A stretch of 6,837 nucleotides of DNA from CAZRAL01 sp964598005 (GCA_964598005.1 CAZRAL010000081.1:1-6837); one strand, 5' to 3'. Numbered from the stretch's first letter, positions 1-5,911 are shown. Numbers and translations are program-made. Notes: generated by a model not told the origin, from the sequence alone.

Positions 1-1
1 G

Positions 2-211
2 CTGGTCGCCGGCACCATCGCACTGGTGAAGGAAGGCGATTCGGTGACCATCGATGCGATCAAACTATTGATTCAGCTGAACGTGGACGAGGCAGAAATC
101 GCCGCGCGCCGCGCGCAGTGGCAGGCGCCGCCCCCACGCTATACGCGCGGGGTATTGGGCAAGTACTTCAAACTGGTGGGGACGGCGAGTAAGGGGGCGG
201 TGACGGATTAG
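2..211 (+). CDS. ilvD: Dihydroxy-acid dehydratase, C-terminal fragment
   Basis: This is the last 69 codons of a gene that begins before the window; the frame is open from base 2 to the TAG at 209-211. The translation (LVAGTIALVKEGDSVTID..., then YTRGVLGKYFKLV and ASKGAVTD at the end) matches the conserved tail of IlvD. That enzyme is an Fe-S, Mg-dependent cytosolic dehydratase that makes the 2-keto acid precursors of valine, leucine and isoleucine. The segment belongs to the C-terminal swivelling beta-barrel domain and its tail. The cluster-binding cysteines and the active site lie upstream and cannot be checked. The ending in ...SKGAVTD is that of the shorter IlvD form, not the E. coli-length one. 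The sequence is G+C rich, unlike the next two genes. No clear terminator follows, so transcription may read into the cassette. Confidence 0.93.
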   Translation: MVAGTIALVKEGDSVTIDAIKLLIQLNVDEAEIAARRAQWQAPPPRYTRGVLGKYFKLVGTASKGAVTD

Positions 212-246
212 AAATTCTGCGATCTGAAAACTAGAAGGACAGAAAT

Positions 247-264
247 AAGGATTCTTATGAGATG
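247..264 (+). promoter_or_regulatory. Ribosome-binding site and start of the HEPN-like gene
   Basis: An AAGGA core (247-251) lies 10 bases before the ATG at 262. An ATG at 257 is followed at once by an in-frame TGA (ATG AGA TGA), which rules it out and leaves 262 as the start. The 50-base gap after ilvD contains no convincing -35/-10 pair, so the cassette may depend on read-through from ilvD. Confidence 0.5.
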
Positions 265-975
265 AAGATAAAAAATTATTACGAGAAAATTAATAAAAAA
301 TCCCAAGAAATTTTTTGTGAATCTGTAAATAGACCTGACCTGATTAGTAATGTACATAGTGCAGTTAATGAGTTGTTTCAACTATCAACTTTTATTTCAG
401 ATGAAGATGAGCGAAAGATGATTCAAGTCGTTTGTAATCAACTTGAAACTAGCTGTCTTGCGTTAACACTAGGACTGTATCGTCCCGCATTAGCAACTCT
501 TCGCCTGGCCTATGAACTAGGCATTGCAACTGTATATTTTTCTGCAAATAAACTCGAACATCGAGAATGGTTGGCTGGCATTAGTGATCTAAAGTGGTCA
601 TGTGTTAACAGCTCAGACGATGGCGTATTATCGAAAAGATTCGCCGCAGCTTTTTTTCCTGCACTTCAAGATTATTGCTCTAAATATCATGAAAAAGCAC
701 AAATTACTTACCGGTGCTTATCAGAATATGTTCATGGGAACAATGAGACTTGGAGGAAAAGTGGCATTGCGCTTGCGAGGAATGAAACTCTCATCAATTT
801 ATATTCGCGTAACTTTTCAGAGGTAATTGAAGTATTGAAATTTGCTTTTTGTTGCCGCTATCTAAAAACTCTTTTGCCTGAGCAAATCGAAGACGCAGCC
901 TTATTACTTGGCGAGGATTTCAATCACATTGTGCCAATTAGGAAGTTTTTGGGCGGGCCAGAGGAAATTTCATGA
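262..975 (+). CDS. HEPN-like helical protein, first gene of ATPase cassette
   Basis: A predicted all-helical cytosolic protein of 237 residues with no signal peptide or membrane segment. Residues about 72-90 (LYRPALATLRLAYELGIAT) carry the R-x3-E helix (R81, E85) seen in DUF5677-like and other HEPN-related families. Residues 150-159 (YRCLSEYVHG) place R151 and H158 in an R-x6-H arrangement, which fits the R-x4-6-H signature of HEPN ribonucleases, followed by G159 and N160. Both assignments are by eye. Catalytically active HEPN proteins are metal-independent RNases found in toxins, abortive-infection systems and CRISPR effectors, but many relatives are inactive, so activity here is an inference. 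The gene is clearly AT-rich compared with ilvD. Its TGA overlaps the next start codon in ATGA, so the two proteins are probably made together and act together, with this one as the likely effector. It could instead be a non-enzymatic adaptor. Confidence 0.7.
   Translation: MKIKNYYEKINKKSQEIFCESVNRPDLISNVHSAVNELFQLSTFISDEDERKMIQVVCNQLETSCLALTLGLYRPALATLRLAYELGIATVYFSANKLEHREWLAGISDLKWSCVNSSDDGVLSKRFAAAFFPALQDYCSKYHEKAQITYRCLSEYVHGNNETWRKSGIALARNETLINLYSRNFSEVIEVLKFAFCCRYLKTLLPEQIEDAALLLGEDFNHIVPIRKFLGGPEEIS
961..975 (+). promoter_or_regulatory. Shine-Dalgarno and ATGA overlap coupling HEPN gene to ATPase gene
   Basis: GAGGA (961-965) sits 6 bases before the ATG at 972, inside the end of the upstream gene. 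The start (972-974) and the upstream stop (973-975) share four bases, ATGA. This is a standard arrangement for translational coupling and supports a fixed ratio of the two proteins. Confidence 0.8.
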
Positions 976-2585
976 GCAATTTTTATCTCAGAACTGAAAG
1001 TATTAAGCCAGAAGAAATTCTTAATCTTTGCGTAAAAAGCCCGCAGGATGAACAGATACTTAAAGCTTTATGTTCACCAGAGCCTTGTATTCTCGAAGGC
1101 TCTCGGGGCACTGGAAAATCTTTCCTAATGCGTATGGCGCAATGGGAAATTGATAACGGTGATGCCAAAAATATCGCTGTTTTTGTTTCTTTTAATATCA
1201 GTTCTCTTTTAAATACAAACGATCACCATCAGTTCTATCATTGGATGCTTGCGAAATCACTACGTGCATTGCTTGCGAAACTGAAAAAAAAAGGATTTGT
1301 CGTATCACCTCTAAGTGCCGGATTATTGAGCAAGGATGAAAGCAATAATGAAAGTGAAATTGATTCAGTTCTTGAAAACATAGTTAAGCAGTTTGAGCAA
1401 TCGTATAAAAGCAATGCATCCATAAATATTTCCAGCCTTCCCGACATTGAAGATGTCAAAGAGGCTATCCAGCAAATTTGCTTTGATAATAAAATTGATC
1501 GAATCTATTTCTTTTTTGATGAAGCTGCACATGTATTTAGGCCTGAACAACAGCGCCAGTTCTTTAGCCTTTTTAAAGACATGCGCTCGCCGTACATAAC
1601 ATGCAACGCCGCTATCTATCCAGGTGTAACTTATTTTGGAGGTTCTTTTGAGCCCACTCATGACTGTATATATAAAACCATAGAAAGAGATATTCTTGAC
1701 CCGGAGTATCTACAGTATTTCAAGGAAATAGTTCTTAAACAAGCTGACGAACAGACTAAACAAGCGATTCAGAATAATGTTGAGTTGTTTGCCACTATTG
1801 CTTTTTCCGGTGGCGGCAATCCACGAATGATCTTGAAAACGGTTCAGGACATCTCTAGGTTCAACACGACAAATGTTGATCAAGTACTAAAGGATTTTTA
1901 CCGAAACAAAATTTGGTCAGAACACACATCTTTGGGCGAAAAATACAGCGGGCATAAAACCCTCGTAGATTGGGGACGTGATTTTCTTGAAAAGACGGTC
2001 ATCCCAAACCTCCAAAACTATAATGAAACTCGAAAAACTAAAGGAATTAGTGAATCTAGTATTTATTTTTGGATTCATAAAGATGCGCCGGAAACGGTAA
2101 AGGAGGCCCTTCGGCTCCTCACGTATACGGGCATCATTAGAAAAACAGATGACAGCATTCGTGCGACAAGAAGAGAGCTTGGAGCAAGGTTTGAAGTTAA
2201 ATTTGGATGTGCTTTATCGTTGTACAGCAACCCGCATAATGAATCAAAGGACTTTTACCATGCACTGTCGCGCAATAAGTACATCGAATATGGCAAAAGC
2301 CATCCTACCTACAAAAGCATCGTTGAACTTACTAGCGCGATTGAGGATGACGTTAGCTTCAGGAAGTCGATACAAGTGATGCTAAAAAAACCAGTAAATG
2401 TTTTGTCATTATTAACGCCATGGCAAATTGAAAAACTTCAGCAGGCGGGGATTAAGACAGTAGACGATCTCTATGAAAAGACTGAGTCTGAACTTATTGA
2501 GGAAATTTACGGAGTTGGTAAGGTAAGGGCGCGTGTTATTAAAAACGCTGTTACAGCAGAACTTCTTGAATATCTGTCTGGATGA
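972..2585 (+). CDS. ORC/CDC6-like AAA ATPase with C-terminal helix-hairpin-helix
   Basis: A 537-residue cytosolic P-loop ATPase. Walker A is GSRGTGKS (43-50, K49), and Walker B is IYFFFDEAAH (178-187, D183 and E184). GGGNPR (280-285) resembles the sensor-2 region of ORC/CDC6- and STAND-like ATPases, with R285 as the candidate residue. Residues about 355-405 (ISESSIYFWIH..., then LTYTGIIR) look like a winged helix. Residues about 484-530 hold a helix-hairpin-helix: QAGIKTVDDL, then IYGVGKVRARVI, with the GVGKVRA hairpin. That module usually binds the DNA backbone without sequence preference. The likely role is an ATP-driven, DNA-contacting switch for the HEPN-like partner encoded upstream in ATGA overlap; partner and signal are inferred. 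The nucleotide-binding residues appear intact and I see no frameshift. Base composition matches the partner gene and not the flanks, suggesting joint transfer. I do not recognise a specific named family. Confidence 0.8.
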   Translation: MSNFYLRTESIKPEEILNLCVKSPQDEQILKALCSPEPCILEGSRGTGKSFLMRMAQWEIDNGDAKNIAVFVSFNISSLLNTNDHHQFYHWMLAKSLRALLAKLKKKGFVVSPLSAGLLSKDESNNESEIDSVLENIVKQFEQSYKSNASINISSLPDIEDVKEAIQQICFDNKIDRIYFFFDEAAHVFRPEQQRQFFSLFKDMRSPYITCNAAIYPGVTYFGGSFEPTHDCIYKTIERDILDPEYLQYFKEIVLKQADEQTKQAIQNNVELFATIAFSGGGNPRMILKTVQDISRFNTTNVDQVLKDFYRNKIWSEHTSLGEKYSGHKTLVDWGRDFLEKTVIPNLQNYNETRKTKGISESSIYFWIHKDAPETVKEALRLLTYTGIIRKTDDSIRATRRELGARFEVKFGCALSLYSNPHNESKDFYHALSRNKYIEYGKSHPTYKSIVELTSAIEDDVSFRKSIQVMLKKPVNVLSLLTPWQIEKLQQAGIKTVDDLYEKTESELIEEIYGVGKVRARVIKNAVTAELLEYLSG

Positions 2586-2791
2586 AGAGAGTTGAAAAAA
2601 CTGAAGCGTTCGGATTTGAGCAACAAATTAAAACCCTATTATTGGTCGGGTATTTGAACCATTTCTGCCTGAAACGCCGCACCAGTTCTGGAGTTTCGTT
2701 TTTTGCAGCTCAAATCATTGCTTTGATTGCCTGCTTCATATCTTCATATCACGCCCGCCGATTTCGACGGTCTTTATTCGCGGTAGTATGA
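2582..2791 (+). pseudogene. Possible truncated third gene of the cassette
   Basis: An ATG at 2582 overlaps the ATPase stop in a second ATGA and opens a 69-codon frame. The first 20 or so codons (MKRVEKTEAFGFEQQIKTLL) are as AT-rich as the cassette. From about 2645 the composition shifts towards the backbone, and the remaining residues resemble no protein I know. There is no Shine-Dalgarno sequence, so initiation would have to rely on coupling. The best reading is the 5' stub of a lost third cassette gene, fused to unrelated sequence. It may also be chance, with the cassette ending at the ATPase. Confidence 0.3.
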
Positions 2792-3079
2792 GCATCATCA
2801 TTTTCAGCCGATGAAACGGCATAGAAGCGGCGTGCTCATCCACCCCACTCTAAGGAGTAAAGACCATGCGATTCATGATTCTCATCAAAGCCGACAAGAA
2901 TTCAGAAGCCCGCATCCCTGCTTTTTGCGAACAATTCAGCGGGCGTTAGCACGCTTCGGCTGGAGCTATTATCGATTCCAGATGAATTCAAGAACTCTTT
3001 TGAATCGGGAGTGATCCCCTCCGCTACAAACAGGTATGCTACGCTTGCCATCAGTAAATTTCACATCAGGAGTGTTGTG
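2586..3079 (+). other. Decayed or low-coding interval between the ATPase and HicBA
   Basis: About 490 bases without a confident intact gene. It holds the stub of a possible third cassette ORF, then a stretch (2650-2850) with short protein-like runs in changing frames (for example SYLHITPADFDGLYSR before a stop near 2790), and then the start of a YCII-type gene at 2866. After 2950 another frame gives a run including LELLSIPDEFKNSFESG that has no start. Frame switching and abrupt endings fit old insertions and deletions, not an active gene. I found no RNA gene here. Confidence 0.5.
2866..2949 (+). pseudogene. 5' remnant of a YCII-type (DGPF domain) gene
   Basis: A good Shine-Dalgarno sequence (AAGGAG, ending about 8 bases upstream) precedes an ATG whose product begins MRFMILIKADKNSEARIP and stops after 27 residues. 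The opening MRFMxxxKAxKxSEA is the characteristic start of YCII-related DGPF-domain proteins, small cytosolic proteins of about 110-130 residues often found near ECF sigma factors. The rest of the domain, including the DGPF motif, is missing in every frame downstream. So the 5' end and its ribosome-binding site survived and the body was deleted or replaced. A translated 27-residue peptide is possible but unlikely to have the family's function. Confidence 0.6.
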
Positions 3080-3304
3080 ATGAAACCCCCTTATTATGTG
3101 CATGCTCTCTGGGACGATGAGGCAAAAGTATGGGTTGCCTCCAGCGACGATGTTCCTGGTTTGGCAACCGAAGCAGAAACGGCAGAAGCGCTGCTGCAAA
3201 AACTCAAGTCGCTGATTCCCGAATTGCTTGAATTAAACGGTCAAATAGTTACCGCACCGATCCCATTTGAGTTGCTCACGCGGCGCTTTGATCTCGCGGC
3301 CTGA
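3080..3304 (+). CDS. HicB-like antitoxin, DUF1902 domain
   Basis: A 74-residue protein with the pattern of the DUF1902/HicB fold: an N-terminal strand (YYVHALWDDEAKVWVA, 5-20), SSDDVPGLATEA (21-32), a helix (AEALLQKLKSLIPELLELNG, 35-54), then a short tail ending in PFELLTRRFDLAA. Proteins of this type bind and neutralise HicA mRNA interferases. It consists of the partial RNase-H-like domain only, with no helix-turn-helix or ribbon-helix-helix segment, so autorepression by this protein alone is doubtful. The ATG at 3080 was chosen because AGGAG (3068-3072) lies 7 bases upstream and homology begins at MKPPYYV; an earlier in-frame ATG at 3011 would add a non-homologous leader. The stop overlaps the next start by one base (TGATG). 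Putting the antitoxin first reverses the classical hicAB order. Confidence 0.85.
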   Translation: MKPPYYVHALWDDEAKVWVASSDDVPGLATEAETAEALLQKLKSLIPELLELNGQIVTAPIPFELLTRRFDLAA

Positions 3305-3498
3305 TGGAAAGCTTTACGCCTGAGTTAAAACGCTTGTTGCTTGCTGCGGGTTGTAGCCTGGTGCGTACGGGAAAGGGCGACCATGAAATATGGCGCAGCC
3401 CGATTACGCAAGTTCACTTTGTGGTGGATAGTAAAATCAAATCGCGTCACACGGCAAATGCAGTGCTGAAGCAGGCAGGTCTGCCGAAGCATTTTTGA
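3304..3498 (+). CDS. hicA: HicA family toxin (mRNA interferase)
   Basis: A 64-residue protein of typical HicA length with a double-stranded-RNA-binding-like fold. It has a first helix (FTPELKRLLLAAGCSLV), then RTGKGDHEIWRSP with the catalytic histidine expected at H27, a strand (VHFVVD), and the C-terminal SRHTANAVLKQAGLPKHF helix, which is a close match to the family consensus. HicA toxins cleave mRNA and tmRNA and cause growth arrest until neutralised by HicB. Translation is coupled to the upstream antitoxin through a one-base stop/start overlap (TGATG, 3302-3306), which should keep antitoxin synthesis ahead of toxin synthesis. All recognisable key residues are present and I see no truncation, so the pair is probably functional. 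Confidence 0.88.
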   Translation: MESFTPELKRLLLAAGCSLVRTGKGDHEIWRSPITQVHFVVDSKIKSRHTANAVLKQAGLPKHF

Positions 3499-3550
3499 AG
3501 GGTGAAATTGCCTGGCTTCTCAAATTGCCCGAGCAGTAATACAAATGTAA

Positions 3551-3578
3551 GTGCGGACTGGGAGTAAGAAAAGCCAGT
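3551..3578. other. Small inverted repeat downstream of hicA
   Basis: GACTGG and CCAGTC form a perfect 6-base inverted repeat around a 12-base loop (GGGAGTAAGAAAAGCC region). No run of T follows, so it is a poor intrinsic terminator. It could still form the 3' end of the hicBA transcript. Positions are approximate to a few bases. Confidence 0.3.
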
Positions 3579-3650
3579 CACAATATGGGCTGCCATCGGT
3601 TTTCAGAAGGTCAAAACAAACTCCAGTATCGGCGCGCATTTTCAGCCTGT

Positions 3651-3684
3651 TTTGGCTGTAAAGCCGCATCAGTGCTTGTGTTTT
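3651..3684 (+). repeat. Copy A of a dispersed imperfect repeat, upstream of msrB
   Basis: This 34-base stretch (beginning TTTGGCTG, then AAAGCCGC, TGCT and GTGTTT) matches 6309-6342 at 27 of 34 positions without gaps, by hand alignment. It contains the small hairpin GGCT-GTAA-AGCC and lies 30 bases before the msrB start. Similarity may extend further upstream with gaps. The type of repeat is unknown to me. Confidence 0.55.
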
Positions 3685-3713
3685 AATAAATGTTTCCTCA
3701 ACGAGGTCATGCC

Positions 3714-4193
3714 ATGAAAATTCGCGTCTTCAATCACTCTGGCCAGTTGGTCGGCCCCATTGAGTCTGCTCCGGTCGTCAAGACCGATGCCGAATGGCGC
3801 GCGCAACTCACGCCCGAGCAATTTACTATTGCCCGCAACAAAGGCACCGAGGCGCCTTTCTGTGGCACCCTGCTCGATAATCATCTTGATGGTGTCTACA
3901 GCTGTATTTGCTGTGGGCTGCCGTTGTTTACCTCGGCGCACAAGTTCGATTCAGGCAGCGGCTGGCCGAGTTTTTTCCAGCCCATCGCCGAGGAGAATGT
4001 AAAGACGCACCGCGATGTGAGCCACGGTATGGTGCGCACCGAAATTCTCTGTGCGCGCTGCGATTGCCACCTCGGCCATGTGTTCGACGATGGCCCATTG
4101 CCGACGCGGCAGCGCCATTGTGTGAATTCGGACTCGCTGGCGTTTACCGAAATGAAGGATGTGTCGAGCCTTGCCGACCCGGCGGCAAGCTGA
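3714..4193 (+). CDS. msrB: Peptide-methionine (R)-S-oxide reductase
   Basis: A 159-residue cytosolic enzyme that reduces the R-epimer of methionine sulfoxide in proteins, regenerated by thioredoxin. Two CxxC pairs for structural zinc are visible (C64/C67 in SCICCG; C113/C116 in CARCDC). The SGSGWPSF loop (80-87), the HLGHVFDDGP segment (119-128) and the active site RHCVNSDSLAF with catalytic C136 are all present. The SGCGWP position that carries the recycling cysteine in many MsrBs is Ser82 here, but C50 (APFCG) lies exactly 86 residues before C136. As I recall, that is the spacing of the recycling Cys31/Cys117 pair of Xanthomonas MsrB. The ATG at 3714 was chosen over 3690 because GAGG (3703-3706) is 7 bases upstream and homology starts later. 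It is followed by hflX after 170 bases on the same strand. Confidence 0.95.
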   Translation: MKIRVFNHSGQLVGPIESAPVVKTDAEWRAQLTPEQFTIARNKGTEAPFCGTLLDNHLDGVYSCICCGLPLFTSAHKFDSGSGWPSFFQPIAEENVKTHRDVSHGMVRTEILCARCDCHLGHVFDDGPLPTRQRHCVNSDSLAFTEMKDVSSLADPAAS

Positions 4194-4245
4194 GCGGCCA
4201 TGCTGCGTCGTCGCGCCTCGCCGGAGTCTCGGAAAAATCCGTTCT

Positions 4246-4265
4246 CAACTGTGTCCAACTGTGTT
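4246..4265 (+). repeat. Two tandem 10-base units between msrB and hflX
   Basis: CAACTGTGTC is followed directly by CAACTGTGTT, two copies differing at the last base. The unit length is one helical turn, so it could be a pair of stacked protein sites upstream of hflX. Two short copies may also arise by chance. Nothing else is recognisable in the 170-base gap, and no clear terminator for msrB is visible. Confidence 0.35.
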
Positions 4266-4363
4266 TTCCAGGTTGAAACAAGCCCCATTTCCAAAGCACG
4301 CTAACGCCAACACTCTGGCAACGTTTTCTGATGCACCGCTGTTAATCCAAACCGAAAAGAAAG

Positions 4364-5830
4364 ATGACTGTGTCTGAAAAGAAGCCTTCCTCCACGATGC
4401 CGATCGCGATTGTTGCGGCGGTGCAACGGCCCTCCGTGAGCGATGCCGAGTTTAAGGCCTCGCTGATTGAGTTGCGCGAGCTGGCCAAGACGCTGGGCTA
4501 CAAGGTTATTCACACGTTTACGCAAAAGCGCGCCTCATTCGATACGGTGGCGTATTTGGGCACCGGCAAGCGCGAAGAAATACGCCGTTTTATAAACAAC
4601 GAGCCGGATGAGGCAGTATTCGACGAGGCAGGGATTGAACTGGCACGGGATGAAAGCTTATCCGACGAAACAGGAAATGCGGAAGCCTCAACCGATATGT
4701 GCATTGACGAGGCCCGTTTGCCGATAGCTGTAGAGGATCGGCAGATCGAATGCGTGCTGGTCGACCACGAAATTTCCCCCTCCCAGGTGCGCAATCTCGA
4801 AAATGAGCTGGGCTGCGAGGTGAAAGACCGCACCATGGTGATCCTCGATATTTTTCACCGTAACGCGCGCTCGCAGGCCGCGCGTGCGCAAGTGGAGATT
4901 GCGCGCCTCACTTATATGGCGCCGCGTTTGCAGGAACTGGCGAAGCTGGCCGGGCCACAGGGGCGGCAGCGCAGCGGTACGGGGGGCCGGGGCGCCGGTG
5001 AGTCGCACACCGAACTGGATAAACGCAAGATTCGTGATCGCATTGCCGAATTGAAAGAAGAAATTGCGGCCATGGATATCGAGCGCAAAACCCAGCGCGC
5101 GCGGCGGCTTGATCGTGGCGGGCGTCAGGGGCATTTTCAGGTGGCGATTGTTGGCTATACCAATGCGGGCAAGTCGACGCTGATGCGTGCGCTGACTGGC
5201 AGCGAGGTGTTGGTCGCCAACAAGCTTTTCGCCACACTTGATACGACGGTCCGCGCGCTGCATCCGGCGACGGTGCCGCGGGTGCTGCTGAGCGATACGG
5301 TCGGCTTTATCAAGAATTTGCCGCATGGGCTGGTGGCGTCGTTTAAATCCACACTCGACGAGGCGCTGGATGCCGAGCTGTTGCTGCATGTGGTGGACGC
5401 CAGCGACCCCGGTTTTGAGCGGCAGCTTCAGGTTACCCGCGACGTACTGGAAGAGATTGAGGCGCAGGATGTGCCGCGGTTATTGGTCTTCAACAAGATC
5501 GACCATGTTGGTGAGGGAGCCAACAAGCTGGCGGCGCAGGCAGAACACGAGGCTGCACTGCGGGCCCAGTATCCCGATTGTGTGGTGATGAGCGCGTTAC
5601 GCACCAGTGATGTCGCAGCGCTGCACCAAAAGATTGTTGCGTTTTTCCAGCGTGATTTGGTTGAAGCCGAGTTTTTTCTGCCGTGGTCTCAACAACAGCT
5701 TCGCGGAGAAATTTTCGCCAGTTGTGCAGTGATGTCAGAACGTGCCGACGCCGATGGTGCGTTTTTCACGGTGCGCGGGGAACAGAGAACCGTGGAAAGT
5801 TTGCGCGAGCAGTTGGCTCAGTGGGCATAA
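4364..5830 (+). CDS. hflX: Ribosome-associated GTPase HflX
   Basis: A 488-residue Obg-HflX superfamily GTPase that binds the 50S subunit and splits stalled or heat-damaged ribosomes. The N-terminal HflX domain runs to about 215 and includes YLGTGKREE (64-72), VDHEISPSQVRNLE (133-146) and ARLTYMAPRLQEL (180-192). A glycine-rich linker (TGGRGAGESHTELD, 206-219) and a charged coiled-coil region (220-250) follow. The G domain has G1 GYTNAGKST (264-272), G2 TLDTT (291-295), G3 DTVG (311-314), G4 NKID (377-380) and G5 SAL (410-412). A C-terminal domain ends at 488. About 40 extra, acidic residues lie between 80 and 130, where the family usually has a short link. There is no hfq next door, unlike E. 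coli. The start at 4364 has only a weak purine-rich site; M12 is an alternative start. Confidence 0.93.
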   Translation: MTVSEKKPSSTMPIAIVAAVQRPSVSDAEFKASLIELRELAKTLGYKVIHTFTQKRASFDTVAYLGTGKREEIRRFINNEPDEAVFDEAGIELARDESLSDETGNAEASTDMCIDEARLPIAVEDRQIECVLVDHEISPSQVRNLENELGCEVKDRTMVILDIFHRNARSQAARAQVEIARLTYMAPRLQELAKLAGPQGRQRSGTGGRGAGESHTELDKRKIRDRIAELKEEIAAMDIERKTQRARRLDRGGRQGHFQVAIVGYTNAGKSTLMRALTGSEVLVANKLFATLDTTVRALHPATVPRVLLSDTVGFIKNLPHGLVASFKSTLDEALDAELLLHVVDASDPGFERQLQVTRDVLEEIEAQDVPRLLVFNKIDHVGEGANKLAAQAEHEAALRAQYPDCVVMSALRTSDVAALHQKIVAFFQRDLVEAEFFLPWSQQQLRGEIFASCAVMSERADADGAFFTVRGEQRTVESLREQLAQWA

Positions 5831-5833
5831 AAC

Positions 5834-5890
5834 ATGCGCTACCAAAAACTATCAACAGCACTGATAAATTAGTGCATCACCGTAGCGCAT
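5834..5890. repeat. Nested palindrome directly after hflX
   Basis: Perfect 9-base arms ATGCGCTAC (5834-5842) and GTAGCGCAT (5882-5890) enclose a second inverted repeat, GCACT (5858-5862) and AGTGC (5871-5875). The inner one can extend by a wobble pair and two A-T pairs. It begins 4 bases after the hflX stop and is followed only by TTT, so it may act as a weak terminator or as an mRNA 3'-end structure. It lacks the GTTRRRY boxes of an integron attC site. Confidence 0.7.
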
Positions 5891-5911
5891 TTACCCGGCT
5901 GGCTTCGTGAC

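Noticed and set aside
214..2677. Short similarity TTCTGC...CTGAAA on both sides of the cassette (near 215-228 and 2664-2675) as possible direct repeats left by insertion.
   Set aside because: The blocks are 6 bases each with a 3-base length difference, which is too short to separate from chance.
2811..3014. ORF of 67 codons overlapping the YCII remnant.
   Set aside because: It is in a different frame from the recognisable MRFMILIKADKNSEA start and has no ribosome-binding site or family resemblance.
3000..3040. Promoter for hicBA from TTGAAT (3000-3005) and TATGCT (3035-3040).
   Set aside because: The 29-base spacing is too long for a sigma-70 promoter, and no better -35 lies 16-18 bases before TATGCT.
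3896..4294. Minus-strand open frame opposite the end of msrB.
   Set aside because: It shadows the MsrB zinc and active-site coding sequence, with no ribosome-binding site and no recognisable product.
4688..5389. Long minus-strand open frame (233 codons) inside hflX.
   Set aside because: It lies wholly opposite a strongly supported GTPase gene, its product matches nothing I know, and it is explained by G+C-rich codon use on the other strand.
5834..5890. Integron attC site at the nested palindrome.
   Set aside because: The outer arms lack the RYYYAAC and GTTRRRY core sites and no integrase or cassette array is present.
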